Origin: Macrophomina tecta
Taxonomy: Eukaryota > Ascomycota > Dothideomycetes > Botryosphaeriales > Botryosphaeriaceae
Assembly: GCA_024180945.1 (NCBI GenBank)
Contig: JAKSGN010000041.1
Coordinates: 1,488,001-1,552,000, forward strand
Length of the DNA: 64,000 nt
Direction: 5' to 3'
Of the stretch, positions 1 to 12,013 are shown piece after piece. The translations under genes and the position numbers were made by a program. Within the stretch, counting starts at the first letter, position 1. Every line of letters begins with the position of its first letter. The notes under the pieces are model-generated. The model was given only the letters and a program-made list of their open reading frames with translations. It ran no database searches and was not told where the DNA came from.

Positions 1-393
1 CCACCGCAACCATGTGAGGTTCTGCAGCACCAGACACTATTGTCGCTATCCGATCCATCATTCTGCCGAAAGGCTCCAACCGCTATTGCCTACAGTCAGA
101 CCTCTGGACTGGCCAATGGATAGGCATCCTCGCGCGTAATTCCACGCATTTCGGTGAGTCAGCCTTTCTTCTTCCATCACATGCACACCAGCCCTCTAGA
201 TGATGACAACCTATTGTAATCCCACAATGGGAGCGACACTGACTTTTGTTGCTCTCGATGGTGGTCTCGTGTATTAGACTACAACGGTATCTGATCTACA
301 CTTCCATTGCCTCACTTCATCTCGTCTTACGCATTGTTGAAACTTGAGACTGACTTCTGTCGGAAAGGTTGCTAGCAGTCCCTATTGGTCATC
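1..393. other. Upstream flank of SEN2
   Basis: No coding signal is recognised here. It should contain the promoter and 5' leader of the plus-strand SEN2 gene that begins at 394. Any gene to the left lies outside the window. Confidence 0.5.
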
Positions 394-1683
394 ATGTCCG
401 ACCAGGTGCAGAGCTCTACTTCGATGCCATCTGCAGTGGAGCACCAGAATGGCATTGTAGATGCAGCTGCCAACGGCCAAGGCGCCCAGCACAAAAACTA
501 CAAGCCCAGTGCAAAGCCGGCCTCGCAGCGCCAGAAAAGGCCGAACTATGCAAAGCTTCATGCCCAACCGCTTCCAGTCGTGACCTATCCTTTGCCGGCT
601 TTCGTTCCGCACAACCCACTATCTTTGCTCCGAATTGCCTACCTCATCTGCTCCCAATATTTCAACCCGCCAACCTCGCACCCGCCCAATCGCCATGTGG
701 CTTACCTCTCTTACGAGACAAGGTCAGTCCATGTCACAGATCCTGCCAGTGTGCGTGCGTTATGGGAGCAAGGCTTCTTCGGGAAGGGCAGCCTGAGTAG
801 AAGCGAACCGACATGGCTGGACCGTGAGAAGCACCGGCGGGGCATCTTGTCCGGCCAGATCAAGGCAGAGGACTACACCAACAAGAGGCGGCAGGAGAGG
901 AGGGAAATGAAGAATGAGAGGGCTCGGAAAGAACGTGAGGCTCTGGAAGAACAGCTGCGGAAAGAAGGAAAGCTCGTGGATGAGTCTCTGCCAGCCCAGA
1001 ACTCTACAGAAACCCTGCAATCTGGGGAGTCTTCAATCAAGACGGCCCGGTCTGATGGCTCGGCATTGGTGGAGAAGACTACAGTATTTTCAACCGATAT
1101 TGCCGTCGATGAGCCGGTCCAAAATGAAGAGCATCTCCAATTGTCCCTTGAAGAAGCCTTCTTCTTGACCTACGGCCTTGGAGTCCTCGAGGTTGTCGCC
1201 GCCCGCACCAAGAAGGTCGTCGAGCCTCTCCAGCTCTTCCAGCTTTGCCGCTCCCTCTCCTACTTCCCACCTTCGTCAGCTCTGCTTGTCCGCCCCGACG
1301 ACCCTTTCCTCCTCAAGTATGTCGTCTACCACCACTACCGCAGCCGCGACTGGGTCGTCCGCGACGGTATCAAGTTTTCCGTTGACTACATGGTCTACAA
1401 CCGCGGTCCTGTCTTCTCTCACGCAGAGTTCGCCGTCCACATTGTTCCCAGCTACTCGGACCCGTACTGGAAGGATCAGGAGAAGAAAGAGCAGAGTCCG
1501 TGGTGGTGGTTGCACTGCGTGAATCGGGTGCAGAGTCAGGTGTTGAAGACGCTGGTACTGGTCTATTTGGAGGTGCCGCCGCCGGCCGAGGGGCCGGTGA
1601 AAGATATTGGGGCGTTCTTGGGAAAGTATAAGGTGCGGGAGTTCGTTCTCAAGAGATGGGTTGCGAACAGGATGCGTAGTTGA
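394..1683 (+). CDS. SEN2: tRNA-splicing endonuclease subunit Sen2
   Basis: This is the catalytic subunit of the heterotetrameric tRNA-intron endonuclease that cuts the 5' splice site of intron-containing pre-tRNAs. It is a single-exon gene of 429 aa. The ATG at 394 is chosen because the open frame before it offers only a TTG at 385. The N-terminal region contains a Lys/Arg/Glu-rich helical insert at about residues 135-200. The C-terminal endonuclease fold is recognised by YNRGPVFSHAEFAV, which gives the family catalytic Tyr (about 335) and His (about 343); the third residue is Lys at about 385 in VLKTLVLVYLE. Gene length fits fungal Sen2. The next gene, TIM22, is convergent. Sen2 is preferred over Sen34 because of the long N-terminal region and the YNRGP motif. 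Confidence 0.92.
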   Translation: MSDQVQSSTSMPSAVEHQNGIVDAAANGQGAQHKNYKPSAKPASQRQKRPNYAKLHAQPLPVVTYPLPAFVPHNPLSLLRIAYLICSQYFNPPTSHPPNRHVAYLSYETRSVHVTDPASVRALWEQGFFGKGSLSRSEPTWLDREKHRRGILSGQIKAEDYTNKRRQERREMKNERARKEREALEEQLRKEGKLVDESLPAQNSTETLQSGESSIKTARSDGSALVEKTTVFSTDIAVDEPVQNEEHLQLSLEEAFFLTYGLGVLEVVAARTKKVVEPLQLFQLCRSLSYFPPSSALLVRPDDPFLLKYVVYHHYRSRDWVVRDGIKFSVDYMVYNRGPVFSHAEFAVHIVPSYSDPYWKDQEKKEQSPWWWLHCVNRVQSQVLKTLVLVYLEVPPPAEGPVKDIGAFLGKYKVREFVLKRWVANRMRS

Positions 1684-2513
1684 ACGAACGAGGATACGTC
1701 AGAGGGCTGAAAAGCCAGTGTATTGGACCTTGACGTCTTCGCTTCTGTGAAGAAAATGAGATTCACGGGAAATCAAGAAGCGGAAACCTCGGCACACGAT
1801 TTTGTGTCAATAGTTGAGGCTGACAGACTGCGCCTCTGCTTTGACCCAATGCTCATCACGCTTCTGGTTGAATGTTTAGTCAAATGCTTGACGCGATCAA
1901 GTCGGGAGATTTGGCCACCGTAAATGGGACACTTCCGAACTCTGCTATTCTCTCGCTGCTGAAAACTATCACCCGCGATGCAACATCAGCGATTTGTCGT
2001 TGCTCAAATGCCTCATGAAGCACTTTGTACCCAGGACTCATGGGGAAAATGTCACTTTCCGTCTTTGCTACCAACTATGATCGAACAATGTGTGGGGCTT
2101 ACTCTACTGTACATGCTTGTCGGGAGTTGAACTGGTCACCTTGATGTAAACTTTCTTCCGGCAGATGGGTACTTCAAACTTCCCATTCCAGATTGAGCGA
2201 GTGTCAAGACATGTCCTGGTCATGTAAAGCCGACTTTAAGCTCAACATTTATCTATCAGACGGCGAGAACTTCACCAGTTTAAAAGGCATTTTGAAAGAA
2301 ACGCGGATTGCTGAGCGTCGATTCCCATATATTAGTAATACAGCCAGCCTCTATCGAGGTGTTTTCCGTCTCCCAACGCCATAGCCGATAGCTCTTCAAA
2401 TGTTCCGCCGCCAACGCCGTACTCTTTCCTTTCCGTAGCAGCAGAGTGCTCCTTTATATATGCTGACCATGCCCCCCGTCTTTTTCTTACTCTTTTGCAT
2501 TTCCACATTTCAA
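1684..2513. other. Intergenic region between convergent SEN2 and TIM22
   Basis: This 830-base stretch carries the 3' ends of both convergent genes. The short open frames in it have no recognisable family features and no supporting splice structure. No repeat was seen. Confidence 0.5.
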
Positions 2514-3391
2514 TTATATGACTGGGTTCTTCGTCTCGTCCGGCGGCAGCTTCATGTAGTAATCGATCGCGGCCGAGAAAGCCGCGAAGCCCGCGCACCC
2601 GACGGCCGTGGCCTGCGGGCCCGCTTTCGCCGCCAGCGCGCCGCCCGTGATGCAGCCGGCCGCCACGCCGTTCATGAGGTCGTTCTTCGCGCGGAGCTAG
2701 TGATATCCACCGTCAGCAGTGTCCTTCTTCCTGTGAGAGGCTGTGGTAAAACTCACGCCCTCAATCGCGCACTCTGTCCCCGAGAACACTGCGCCGATCA
2801 GGCCAAAGTTCTTGCCGGAGCTGTAAGAGGCCCGGCCCATCTCCTTGAAGCCCGCGCGGAGTTGTTGGCGCAAGGGAAGCTTGGCGATCTCCTGGCCTTG
2901 GGGGGTGAGGGGTGTGTCGTAGCGCATCTTGATGGGCGTATTAGCTTGGGTTCATGGAGAGAGGCTTCCGAACATCGCAGTGTGGAGTTGTGTGTATTGT
3001 GCGGGGGGTGGGAGGGTTGTGGACTGGTGTTCGAGAGGTCTTGGGAGGAGTGGAGGGCGAAGGGAGGAGTACACTGGACATGAACAGGCCGAAGATGGCT
3101 CCCATACCGGCGCCTGCCACACCGGACATGACGAGCTTGGTGGCGCAGGACTCCATGCCTGCTTGCATCTAGACATGGACAACAGTCAGCGTAACAGCCC
3201 ATGGATGTGAAGGCGCCAAAGCTTCGATCCTCTTGCGCAAACGCATAGAATCGAGCCCCGCAGAGAAAAGATTCCTGACGCACCGCCTTGACCATAGCCT
3301 GCTCCTGCTCACTCATGCCCTGGGTGTTCTGGCCGGGCATACCGGCGCCCATGGGGCGCCCGCCCGGCAGCATGCCTGGAAGGCTGCTCAT
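2514..3391 (-). CDS. TIM22: Mitochondrial inner membrane translocase subunit Tim22
   Basis: Tim22 is the channel subunit of the TIM22 complex, which inserts carrier-type proteins into the mitochondrial inner membrane. Four exons (3284-3391, 3073-3168, 2757-2927, 2514-2696) join in phase to 185 aa, the usual length. The Tim17/22 family core is clear: [20 protein letters not shown] (glycine-rich first membrane segment), [20 protein letters not shown], then [20 protein letters not shown] and [16 protein letters not shown]. Two Cys residues of the conserved Tim22 pair are present, in MESC and SGTEC. The N-terminus is a Met/Gly/Pro-rich tail typical of filamentous fungi. Intron 3 is 60 bases. A 14-base G homopolymer lies just upstream of the start, on the plus strand. 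Confidence 0.95.
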
Positions 3392-5712
3392 TGTTGCTGT
3401 AAAGGGGGGGGGGGGGGCGGGGGGTTGATGTGTCCGACTGCTGAGGGAACGGTTGGTGTTGCGGCGGCCGGAGAACTTTTGGGCTGCTCGGTGACGCGCC
3501 TCGCAAGGGTCCGTCCCGATCACTCCCGTCTTGGCGGCTCACCGGCGGCGTGCTCTGGCTGCCCGACGACAACCACGACGATCCACAACAGCATTCTCTG
3601 CTGCTCAAAAAGTCGGCAGCATGCCTGTGAGCCACTTCCGGATAATCAACGGACGAAAAGTTGCTATCGAACCTGAATATGTTCATGACTCAAGCTGGAT
3701 GCATTGTGAATCACCCCGTTATCACTCTTCTCTGCGCATGAGAAAGCCGCTTGCAGGCGTAATCCTAGTTATACTTCGCACGCAATAAGAAACCGGGGCA
3801 AGGCATTTTCAGCTTGACGATTCATTCGAATGTGCTATCAGCGAACCCAGTTTCCTACAGATTCTCTGGTAGAAAGCAGGTACGATTACCAAGGGTCACG
3901 ACCCCGGATTCTGTATATTATTTCTCAGAGCGTGCTTTGCCCACCCCCAAGAAAATCAACTGTTTGCTGTCATTTTTAATATGTATAAATCTGGGATTAA
4001 CGTTAAATGAGGTTACTCGTTAGATATGGCTCTTACTTTGCACCATCATCAAATAGTTCCCATGCTCGTCACTGAGGTTCGTTTGACGTACGAGCATCTC
4101 TGGTGTTGATTCCCCCAAGTTCATGGCCCACAGGATCTCTAGGCAAGATTTATAGAGAAAATTTTTTGGAGAAAACGGTTGACCCCAGAATTGCATGCAC
4201 GGACTCAGTTGAGAGGTCAGCTATCAAGAAAGTCGATGTGCATTTCCGCCCTTGCAGCTGGGGCCAACGGCTTCATTGCATGGGTGCCCACCTAGACAAG
4301 TTCCTAGAATGATCATGTGCAGATGCAACAATGCTCACCTGCCCTAAGGTGGCTGGCAATTCGGCTTTCAACATCCAGGTATTATTTGAGAAGATCACAC
4401 GCTTCTCAAGGTTCGTAAAATGACCGCGACCGCAAGCATATCTCTGCAACACACGAGGAAGCTCAGAATCGTGTCTGTGATGTTTGCGTAATTCCTCTCC
4501 TTACCTCAAAACCATATCCCAACCGAGTGTTATGTGATACGCAGAAGGTCACTTTCATCCATCAGACTAATAGTCAGACGCGGGTCACTGGCCGTGTTTG
4601 TTCTCGACCACGCGCTGCGTCTGGCTTCCTTGTGTCAATTTGTGGAGTGCGCGGGATAAATGCAGCTTTGATGATAAATAATGCCTTGCTCCATTGTTTA
4701 TATCAAGTGTACAGCAATATTAATTCAAAGGACGGCCTGAATCGTACTGTTGGCTCGGGGCTTCCCCTAACGCGCCCGAAGGCGAAGACCAAAAAAAGTA
4801 CGTTCGCGCAGGTGGTGGGTAATGGGGCTCACCATGCCACCAACTTGCGCTGAGCCCGATGTTCAGCTAAGTTTTTGCAGATACAGGGCCGTGAGCCGCC
4901 TAGATTTGCGCCATCGTGACCTACTGATAAGATCATCTACCTGATGACGACTGCCCACTTACGGTCCGTCGATCGTATGCGCACCGAGACGGAATCAAGA
5001 AAGCATGAGACACAAATGCCTTCTGCCTGAGACTCTCTACAAGCTTTCCCCCAACACAGACCGGATTAAGCAAGCAGCGATTCTAGTCACCATGTTCACA
5101 CACTCTCCTCCCCGCCTCAATTGTCATAACATATCCACGTCACTACGGGGTCCAACCCTATCCGTTGTCGACGAAAATCATTCTTTTCATGTATCCAAAC
5201 CTGAGATCATTATCAACCGAGGCTGGATAGCACTGTAAGCATCGTGGGAAGCGCTAGCAGTAGATTGGACGAGCCATATTAAGGAAGCACACACAGCTGA
5301 TCGTAAATGAGGAACAATATAGAGACAAAATGTAGAGGAGGACCGCGTAGGATTTGCGGGAATCACAGCACAATAACTGGACGACCGATACATCCAGGAA
5401 GGCTGGATGCATGCATTTCTTAAAGATTGCACTTCAACATACAATGTCTCCCCTCACTGTCACCTAACGCTCCAGTAATCAGACCAATTTCGATTGACGA
5501 GGACCACATCCGCAGGCCGCTAACATCTACACCTGAACAAGCCACACACCTTTTACTACGGGCCGCTCAACCAATCGAAACACGGAAACACCCGCGGTAC
5601 AACGAAGACACGCCTCTAAAATTCTCACAGACAATGCATCATATCTATCATGACCCTTTTTCCCAATTCCACATCTTCCACACCATCTCTTTCCATTCCC
5701 TTTCCAAGCCAT
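3392..5712. other. Long intergenic region, head of TIM22 to 3' end of glucosidase II
   Basis: The first few hundred bases should hold the TIM22 promoter, including a G14 homopolymer. The rest (about 3.7-5.7 kb) is more AT-rich than the flanking genes and contains only short unsupported open frames on both strands. I saw no terminal repeats, transposase motif or tRNA in it. Confidence 0.5.
3404..3417. repeat. G14 homopolymer in the TIM22 5' leader
   Basis: Fourteen consecutive G on the plus strand (C on the TIM22 strand), followed after one C by six further G. It starts 13 bases upstream of the TIM22 ATG, so it is probably in the transcribed leader. Its length should be polymorphic between strains and is error-prone in sequencing. 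Confidence 0.8.
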
Positions 5713-8700
5713 CTAATGAGCATGCCCATGATGCTCCTCGTTCTCACCACCAAAATCAATCTTCCAGCCTTTCGCGATACTGACCTTCGGATCCCTTACC
5801 ACCGCAAAGCTGGCCTTACCATCCTTACCCTTGGTGAACTTAATCGGAACCTTCCTCCTCCTCTGGCTCTCCTTTGCGCCTTCCTCACTTACAAACACAC
5901 TCTCCAATCCCTCCCACTCATCAGGGGCGCCGACAATGACGACCTTTTCAACGCGAACCTTTGCCATACTCTTGAGATACGTAGCTGTCTTGGGGCCAGA
6001 AGTGGCAATGTCGATGGAGGTGAGGGCGTGGGTGGGCTTGTCGAACAAGAAGCGGCGGTGGATGTAGGCACCCTGCTGGTAGTCGAACGTCTCGCCGTCG
6101 TCAACGTAGAGCTCGCCCTCAGCGTTGCCGTCCTTGCCAATGGTCACGACTAGCGTGTAGGGGTCGTACTTCATGAGGCCGGAGCTGCGGCGCGGACGGT
6201 CGCGGCGGGGGATGATGTGACCGCCCTGCATGAGGAGAGGGATCTTCTCGAGAGGCGCAGGAATAGACTTGCTGCCCGGGCCAGTGTAGACAGTGTAGTC
6301 AAAGTAGTCGTAGTAAGGCTCATCGTCGGCGATATAAATGTCAACGCTGTCAGCACCCTCCGTGACAACGGGCTTGGCGAGGAGGCCAGTCGAACCCAGG
6401 TAAAGCTGGTCATCAATGGCAAAACCCTTCTCATCAGTGGGGTGGACGTAGTAGTTGGGGCGGATAATGGGAGCACCGTTGACACTGGCCTCGTGGAAGG
6501 CAGTGTACCAGGTCGGCATGAGAGAGTAGCGTAGGCGGAGAGCCTGAGTGATGATCTCAGTGTAGGGAGAGCCGGCCAGATAGGGCTCACGGCGGCGGGT
6601 ATCAATGTGGGCGTGACCACGGAAGAAGGGATAGAAGGCACCTGCTTGGTACCAACGGGTCAGGAGATCCTTCTCCGGGTTGCCGAAAAAACCACCAACG
6701 TCAGCGCCAGCGAAAGGGAAGCCCGAAATGCCCTGGTTGAGGGTCATGGGAATCGAGGCCGCGAGGTGATCCCAGTTGGCCTGGTTGTCTCCGGTCCACA
6801 TGGCGCCGAGTCTCTGGCTACCTGCATAGAAGGAACGAGTAAGGACAAAAGGGCGGCGAACCTCACCCTTCTTGCGCTCAATGATGGCTTCGTAAGTGGC
6901 ATTGTGGAATGTCATGCCGTTGATGTTGTGGACATCACGGTGTTCCCAGTTGCCGAAGTGTATGTTGTCCTTGGGCATGGTGGTCTCAGGGCCGTTGAAG
7001 ACAGAAGGCTCATTCATGTCGTTCCAGATGAAGGTGTTCGGGGCAGAGCCCTGGAACTTATCGTACTTGAAGAGGCTCTTCCACCAATCGACAGCGGCAG
7101 GGTTGAAGCAGTCGACCCAGTACGAAGAGCCAGGCCAGCACCAACCCTCGTACTGGTTGCCATCCTTGTTCTTAGCAGCAAGTCCCTTGCTTTTGAGCTC
7201 TTCAAGGATGGGATAATCGGCAACATTCTTGATGTGAGGATCAATAATAGCAACAAGCTTACGGTCGTGCTTATCAAGCTGGTCGTGCATTTCCTTGGTC
7301 TTGGGGAAAGTCATGGGGTCCCAGGTGAAGTATTTCTTTTCGTGAGTGTACTCAATGTCGAGCCAAATAACATCATACGGAATGTTGTGCTTGTCGAACT
7401 TGCGGTCAACATCCATGACATCTTCATCAGTGACGTAGTTCCACCTGCACTGATGGTAGGCGATGGCAAACTCCTGGGGAAGCTGAGTGTAGCCGGTCAG
7501 CTCGCTGTAGCTCTTTATGACATCCTTGGGTTCAGGGCCAAGGAAAACGAAGACATCGAGGAGGCCACTTTCGGAGATCCAGTGGGTTTTGGTGTCAGTA
7601 TGGCCAGCAACACCGAGACTGAGAGCGTTGGCAGCGCTCTTGGACTTGACGATGTCGACCCAGGTCTCCGCAGCGTTGAGCCAGAAGACACCGACGGTGG
7701 AGTCCTTGCGGTGTGCCTGCATGAAAGGGATGGATCCATAGAGAGTCATAGGGCTGTCCATCTCATACTCGAACACATCGGCATTGTAGAGTCGGTAAGG
7801 CTCAGAGTAGGCGCCGTCACCACCACTGAAGAAAGTCAGCCGAAGCTTGGCAGTGTCTGAGAATAAAGCTTACCGAGTCTCCTTGAGGGACAGCGAGCTG
7901 GCATGCTCGGGAATACCGTATACGTGGGCGTAGTCGGGGAAGGTAATGTCCAAAGCAACAGCCTCAGGTCCTCTTGGCTTGGAGTCGGTGTTTCCACCAA
8001 AGGACTCATCCCACCAGGTGCTCTCGTCCTCGGTAGGCTCGGGGGCGGCCTCCTCGGCAGCACCCTCCTCGCCTTCCTTTTTCTCTTTCTCAATCTTGGG
8101 CCTCCAGTGCTCCAAGTTGAGAAGGCCGCGGTCATTGAACTTGACTTGGGTCTGTCCGTCACGCTTGAAGTCGACGGCCAGGGGAGAGTGATGTATGACA
8201 GCCTCAAACTTTCCGCCCGGGCCATAGACGACCTTGGTCACACCCTCGTCAGCCTCGGAGCTGATGGCAGCACCGGTGCTGACATCAAGACCACCAACGA
8301 TGGCCCACTTCTCGGCTTCATTGTAACGCTCCTTGCGAGCCTTGCTGTCATGGCGGAGCTCGATGTCGCCCTTCTGCCGCTTCTCCTCATCGAGAGTGAA
8401 CCGAGCGGTGCCGGACTCCAGGAAGGTCAGGGTAAGTGGCAGGCGGACCTGGTCGTTATCATTGACCTTCTTGAGGACTGTAGCGGACAATTGGCCCTGG
8501 TTGAAGGCGATGGAGGCGGGGTCGAGGGTGTAGGGCGATTGCCAGGCGGAGGACAGTTCTTGGGCATTATCGGCAAAGGCTCTGTTGCGCTTACAGAAGC
8601 CGGACTGGCTGCAGGTCTTGAAATTCTCGTGTTTGACGGACGCTGTGTTGGGGTTGTCAGCCAGGGTGGACGTGCAGTGGAGCTCAGGAAGCTCTCGGGC

Positions 8701-8797
8701 GACGCGGCGTACCTGCAGGTGTAAACAGAAGACAAACGGCAGCAACGACAAGCAAAAAAGAGGTCCAACGACGGGACTTGGGTGCTGCGGACGGCAT
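5713..8797 (-). CDS. GLS2: Glucosidase II alpha subunit (GH31, ER N-glycan trimming)
   Basis: This enzyme removes the two inner alpha-1,3-linked glucoses from N-glycans in the ER, with a separate beta subunit that is not in this window. Three exons (8713-8797, 7874-8642, 5713-7825) join in phase to 988 aa. Exon 1 encodes an N-terminal signal peptide (basic start, then SFLLVVAAVCLLF). The mature start carries ENFKTCSQSGFCKRNR, the fungal glucosidase II N-terminal signature. The GH31 barrel shows DVIWLDIEYTHEKKYF and the nucleophile motif WNDMNEPSVF with Asp at about 554. The acid/base region is TGDNQANWDHL. An acidic Lys/Glu/Ala-rich insert follows the N-terminal domain at about residues 210-240. 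The protein ends HHGHAH with no HDEL signal, as expected if the beta subunit provides retention. Confidence 0.95.
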
Positions 8798-9131
8798 GAT
8801 GGGCGATACCAGGCTGCAGTCCGGATGCAGCGAGGTCTGGAGCAGTGAAGCAGTGGTTGGAGTCGAGGCAGCTCCCTCGGCGTAGATGACAGCTTTCCCC
8901 GGAGCGCGGAGAGAGCTTGGCGGCACGTGATGGCCAAGGCGGTGAGCGGCCGCTGGCGGAGTGATCGCCCGTTGGCTGGAACCGGCGCTAGACCCGGCAG
9001 CCCCACCATGCCACTTCAAAAGATGCAAAACGACCCTGTCCCGGCCCCCTCCCCTCCTCTCCTCTTCTCTCCCCCAGTGCACCAATCTCCTCCTCACCTC
9101 CACAATCCGATCAGACCATCCATCCGCCGCA
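8798..9131. other. Divergent promoter region between GLS2 and NDK1
   Basis: This 334-base spacer separates two genes transcribed away from each other. Its right part is a long pyrimidine-rich tract (about 9040-9120) just before the NDK1 start, typical of fungal housekeeping promoters. No gene is seen. Confidence 0.55.
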
Positions 9132-9925
9132 ATGACTTCCGAGCAGACGTACGTTTGTCCGCGAGAACAAGCTCCCACAAGCTCCCACAAGCTCGAGGAG
9201 GTGTGACAGCGGTGAAGCTAACCCGATTTACAGCTTCATTGCCGTCAAGCCTGACGGTGTTCAGGTACGTCGCAGCTTGCCCTTCGCTCAATGCCTCGCA
9301 GCCGTTGCCTGTCGCTGTTCTGCGTTGCATTGGAAGCCCTGTCCTGCGATAGCTCAACACCATGATCGCCGTCGACGACCCTGAAGATCCCGACCCCTGC
9401 TAACCTGTCCTGTGCCAGCGTGGCCTTGTCGGCACCATCATCTCTCGCTTCGAGAACCGCGGCTTCAAGCTTGCTGCCCTCAAGCTCACCACTCCCACCA
9501 AGGAGCACCTCGAGAAGCACTATGCCGACCTGTCCGACAAGCCCTTCTTCCCCGGTCTGATTGCCTGTACGTGACACCTCCCGCGTCTCTCCGCATACCC
9601 TAACACGATGAAGACATGGGCTCTGGCCCCATCGCCGCCATGGTCTGGGAGGGCCGTGACGTCGTCAAGACCGGCCGTGTCATCCTCGGTGCCACCAACC
9701 CCCTGGCCTCCGCCCCCGGCACCATCCGTGGTGATTTCGCCATTGACGTCGGCCGCAATGTCTGCCACGGTTCCGACTCCGTCGAGAACGCCAAGAAGGA
9801 GATTGCTCTCTGGTTCAAGCCTGAGGAGCTCCAGAGCTGGAAGCAGGCTTCGGTATGTTGCGTGCAGCCGCTTACATTAACATCCGCTGACCACCCTGCA
9901 GCACTCCTGGATCTACGAGAAATAA
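9132..9925 (+). CDS. NDK1: Nucleoside diphosphate kinase
   Basis: The enzyme transfers the gamma phosphate of ATP to nucleoside diphosphates through a phosphohistidine. Five exons (9132-9148, 9234-9264, 9419-9566, 9614-9852, 9902-9925) join to 152 aa, exactly the family length. The first two exons are very short (17 and 31 bases). Hallmarks are [16 protein letters not shown] at the N-terminus, the catalytic histidine in [14 protein letters not shown], and the C-terminal HSWIYEK. The short-exon, long-intron start of NDK genes is common in ascomycetes. Regulation is not visible from sequence, apart from the pyrimidine-rich upstream tract. Confidence 0.97.
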
Positions 9926-10367
9926 ACGGCTGGCATTCCAGCACGACTACGACGGATTTCCATAGACATCCAAGTCATGAAAATGCAGTCTAGACGAGAT
10001 GAACACCATGTTGTGCCAATATACGCTTCGTGACAATGCAATGCTGTTGGTTGATTTGATGTGGTCGAGCGGCTTGCCCATTGCCGCTCAAGCTCGTAGT
10101 CACTGCACATCTGCACTTGTCTACCCATCGAGGTATGTACATTGTTCAGGTACCCTCAGTACATACATCCCTGCACTACGTCCAATGATGTGTCATTTTT
10201 TTCAATACAGTTTATCCCTGTCTGAAAATCCTGTTGAGAGTATTCACACTCTGAGAACATTTATTCCTGTCAATGAGCCAAATCGCCATTATATCATGAA
10301 CTATATCGCTGACTCAATACAGATCTAGGATGCGTACATGATTCGACATGTCGGAGTCCACTCTGAG
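9926..10367. other. Intergenic region between convergent NDK1 and a dioxygenase gene
   Basis: This 442-base stretch carries the two 3' untranslated regions and is relatively AT-rich. One open frame (9999-10328) crosses it but has no recognisable features. Nothing else was seen. Confidence 0.5.
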
Positions 10368-11350
10368 CTACAGGTTTGCCTTGTCGAGAACACGCTGTAG
10401 GCTGAGTGCCGGATCCTCGTTATCCACAATACCCAACACAGTGGTAGGCTTCTTATATCCAAGCAAGGAGAGCATCTTGTCACTCATCGTAAGCACCTTA
10501 CTTCTCGGCACCGCCAGAAATTGATTCTCTTCGGTGCGCAATGTTCCCCTGATGAAAAATAGCCCGTGGATCTTACGTATCTCACCGGGAACTGAGTTGT
10601 GACCGCCGCCGTGATAACAAGAAGCTAGAAAAATGAGTGCGCAGCCCGGTTCCATCTCTGAGTAGTAACTATTAGCCTCCGTTCCCATCTATTGTCAATT
10701 CCAGGTGACATACCAGCGAAGCATACTTCGTCCAGCCGTGGACGTCGGCTGTCGTCCCATTTGTGAGAGCCCGGTATAAACATTGTCGCACCGTTCTGGC
10801 GTGTCGTCTTCACCCCTGCAATCAAGCAGCCAAACTGACTTGCTTTCTTCAGGTCGAACTCGCCACCATGCTTGATGCCATGCACGTTGTCGTCTCGGTG
10901 GAGTGTTTGACGTGCTGCCCCGTATCCAATGTGCAGTGTGATGCTCACGCTCAGCAACGGATCAATGGTATTCGGCTCGTCATAGTCTTCGCGAATGACG
11001 CTGAAGTTCTCCTGCAAAATCGATGTGCGCAGTTGCTCCAGTACAGGCGACTCACAGATCTTGGCTACCGTCGGTGACTTGCCGACCAGCCCGGGCACTA
11101 CGAGCGTCTCTTTGGGTATGAGGCCCAGGGCGCTGCCTTCTGTCGTTGGTGCGTTCTGCTTGTGGACTTCGACATCTGCGTTGATGGCCGCGAGCTCTTC
11201 GGCGCTGGCAAAGTCGGTCAGGATTACGCCGCCGTCGCGCTCGATGATGCTGAGGATCTCTTTGATAGGAGCGTCTGCTGGCAGTTGAGTGATGGAGGAG
11301 GTGGGCATATAGGAGCTGTCGATTGGGGGAGGGTGTCCGGATACTCCCAT
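10368..11350 (-). CDS. Phytanoyl-CoA dioxygenase family Fe(II)/2-oxoglutarate oxygenase
   Basis: Two exons (10714-11350, 10368-10657) join across a 56-base intron to 308 aa. The protein belongs to the fungal PhyH group that includes fumitremorgin endoperoxidase FtmOx1-type enzymes; the substrate cannot be told from sequence. The metal triad is visible: His151 and Asp153 in QTLHRDD, and the distal His in ASCYHGGGHNS. The 2-oxoglutarate-binding Arg is in the segment EIRKIHGLFFIRG. FIPGSHKWDD is typical of this subfamily. The start at 11350 gives a short leader; an internal Met 14 residues later is an alternative. A decayed, more distant PhyH gene lies at 17.9-19.0 kb. No secondary-metabolite backbone gene is in the window, so a role in natural-product tailoring is only a possibility. 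Confidence 0.88.
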
Positions 11351-12013
11351 TGTAGGTTTCTGCCCTCAATGTCTGGTCTCTTCTCAGTATACGGTCAATT
11401 GCAGGTTACTGGAGAACGTTGTGAACCGGCAGGGTTCGAGCAGGAAGAAAGCCAGTCGCCTCGAGGACACTGCAGAAATAGTCGAAGAGGGGTCGTCTAG
11501 ATTGCAGCATCCAATGACAGATCGGACCTGCCGATTCCCCCACTCCAAGCTCTCGACGTAAGCCAAGCAGGGGGGGAGCACACACCGGTTGTGGCTTATC
11601 GTGCATCAAGTGGAATGCTTTACTCTGGTAGGTATCTCTAACCCGACTGCTAGCGCTGCGGTAACATGCTCCTGGGTCCTTGGGTCTCCCACTTGCGCAT
11701 GTGAGCTGGGCTCGGCCGCTTCGGCAGCGGTTCCCGATCCCGGCTTTATGATGTGCATCTCGGCTCCATCCGATTATATCTAGTACACCATTGCCTCAGC
11801 CTGTATGGTTGGAGGACAAAAAGCAGGTGCTATATTATATTCACATGCTGATGAATAGATAGAAAATGTTTCAGTCTCATCCACTCCCAATATCCCCTTT
11901 GCAGCTCTGGCGGCCGAAGTGACTTTCCAATTCCCGGTCTGCTTCTCCTAAACACGCAACTTCAATATCCCCACGACGCCACAACCATTCGACAGAGAGT
12001 AGAGAGTGATAAG

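Noticed and set aside
3700..5700. Possible degenerate transposon in the AT-richer 2 kb spacer
   Set aside because: No terminal repeats, target-site duplication or transposase/reverse transcriptase motif could be seen by eye. A repeat-library search would decide.
5831..8724. Long plus-strand open frames opposite glucosidase II (up to 417 codons)
   Set aside because: They are antisense shadows of a GC-rich conserved gene whose minus-strand frames carry all GH31 motifs. The plus frames have no family features.
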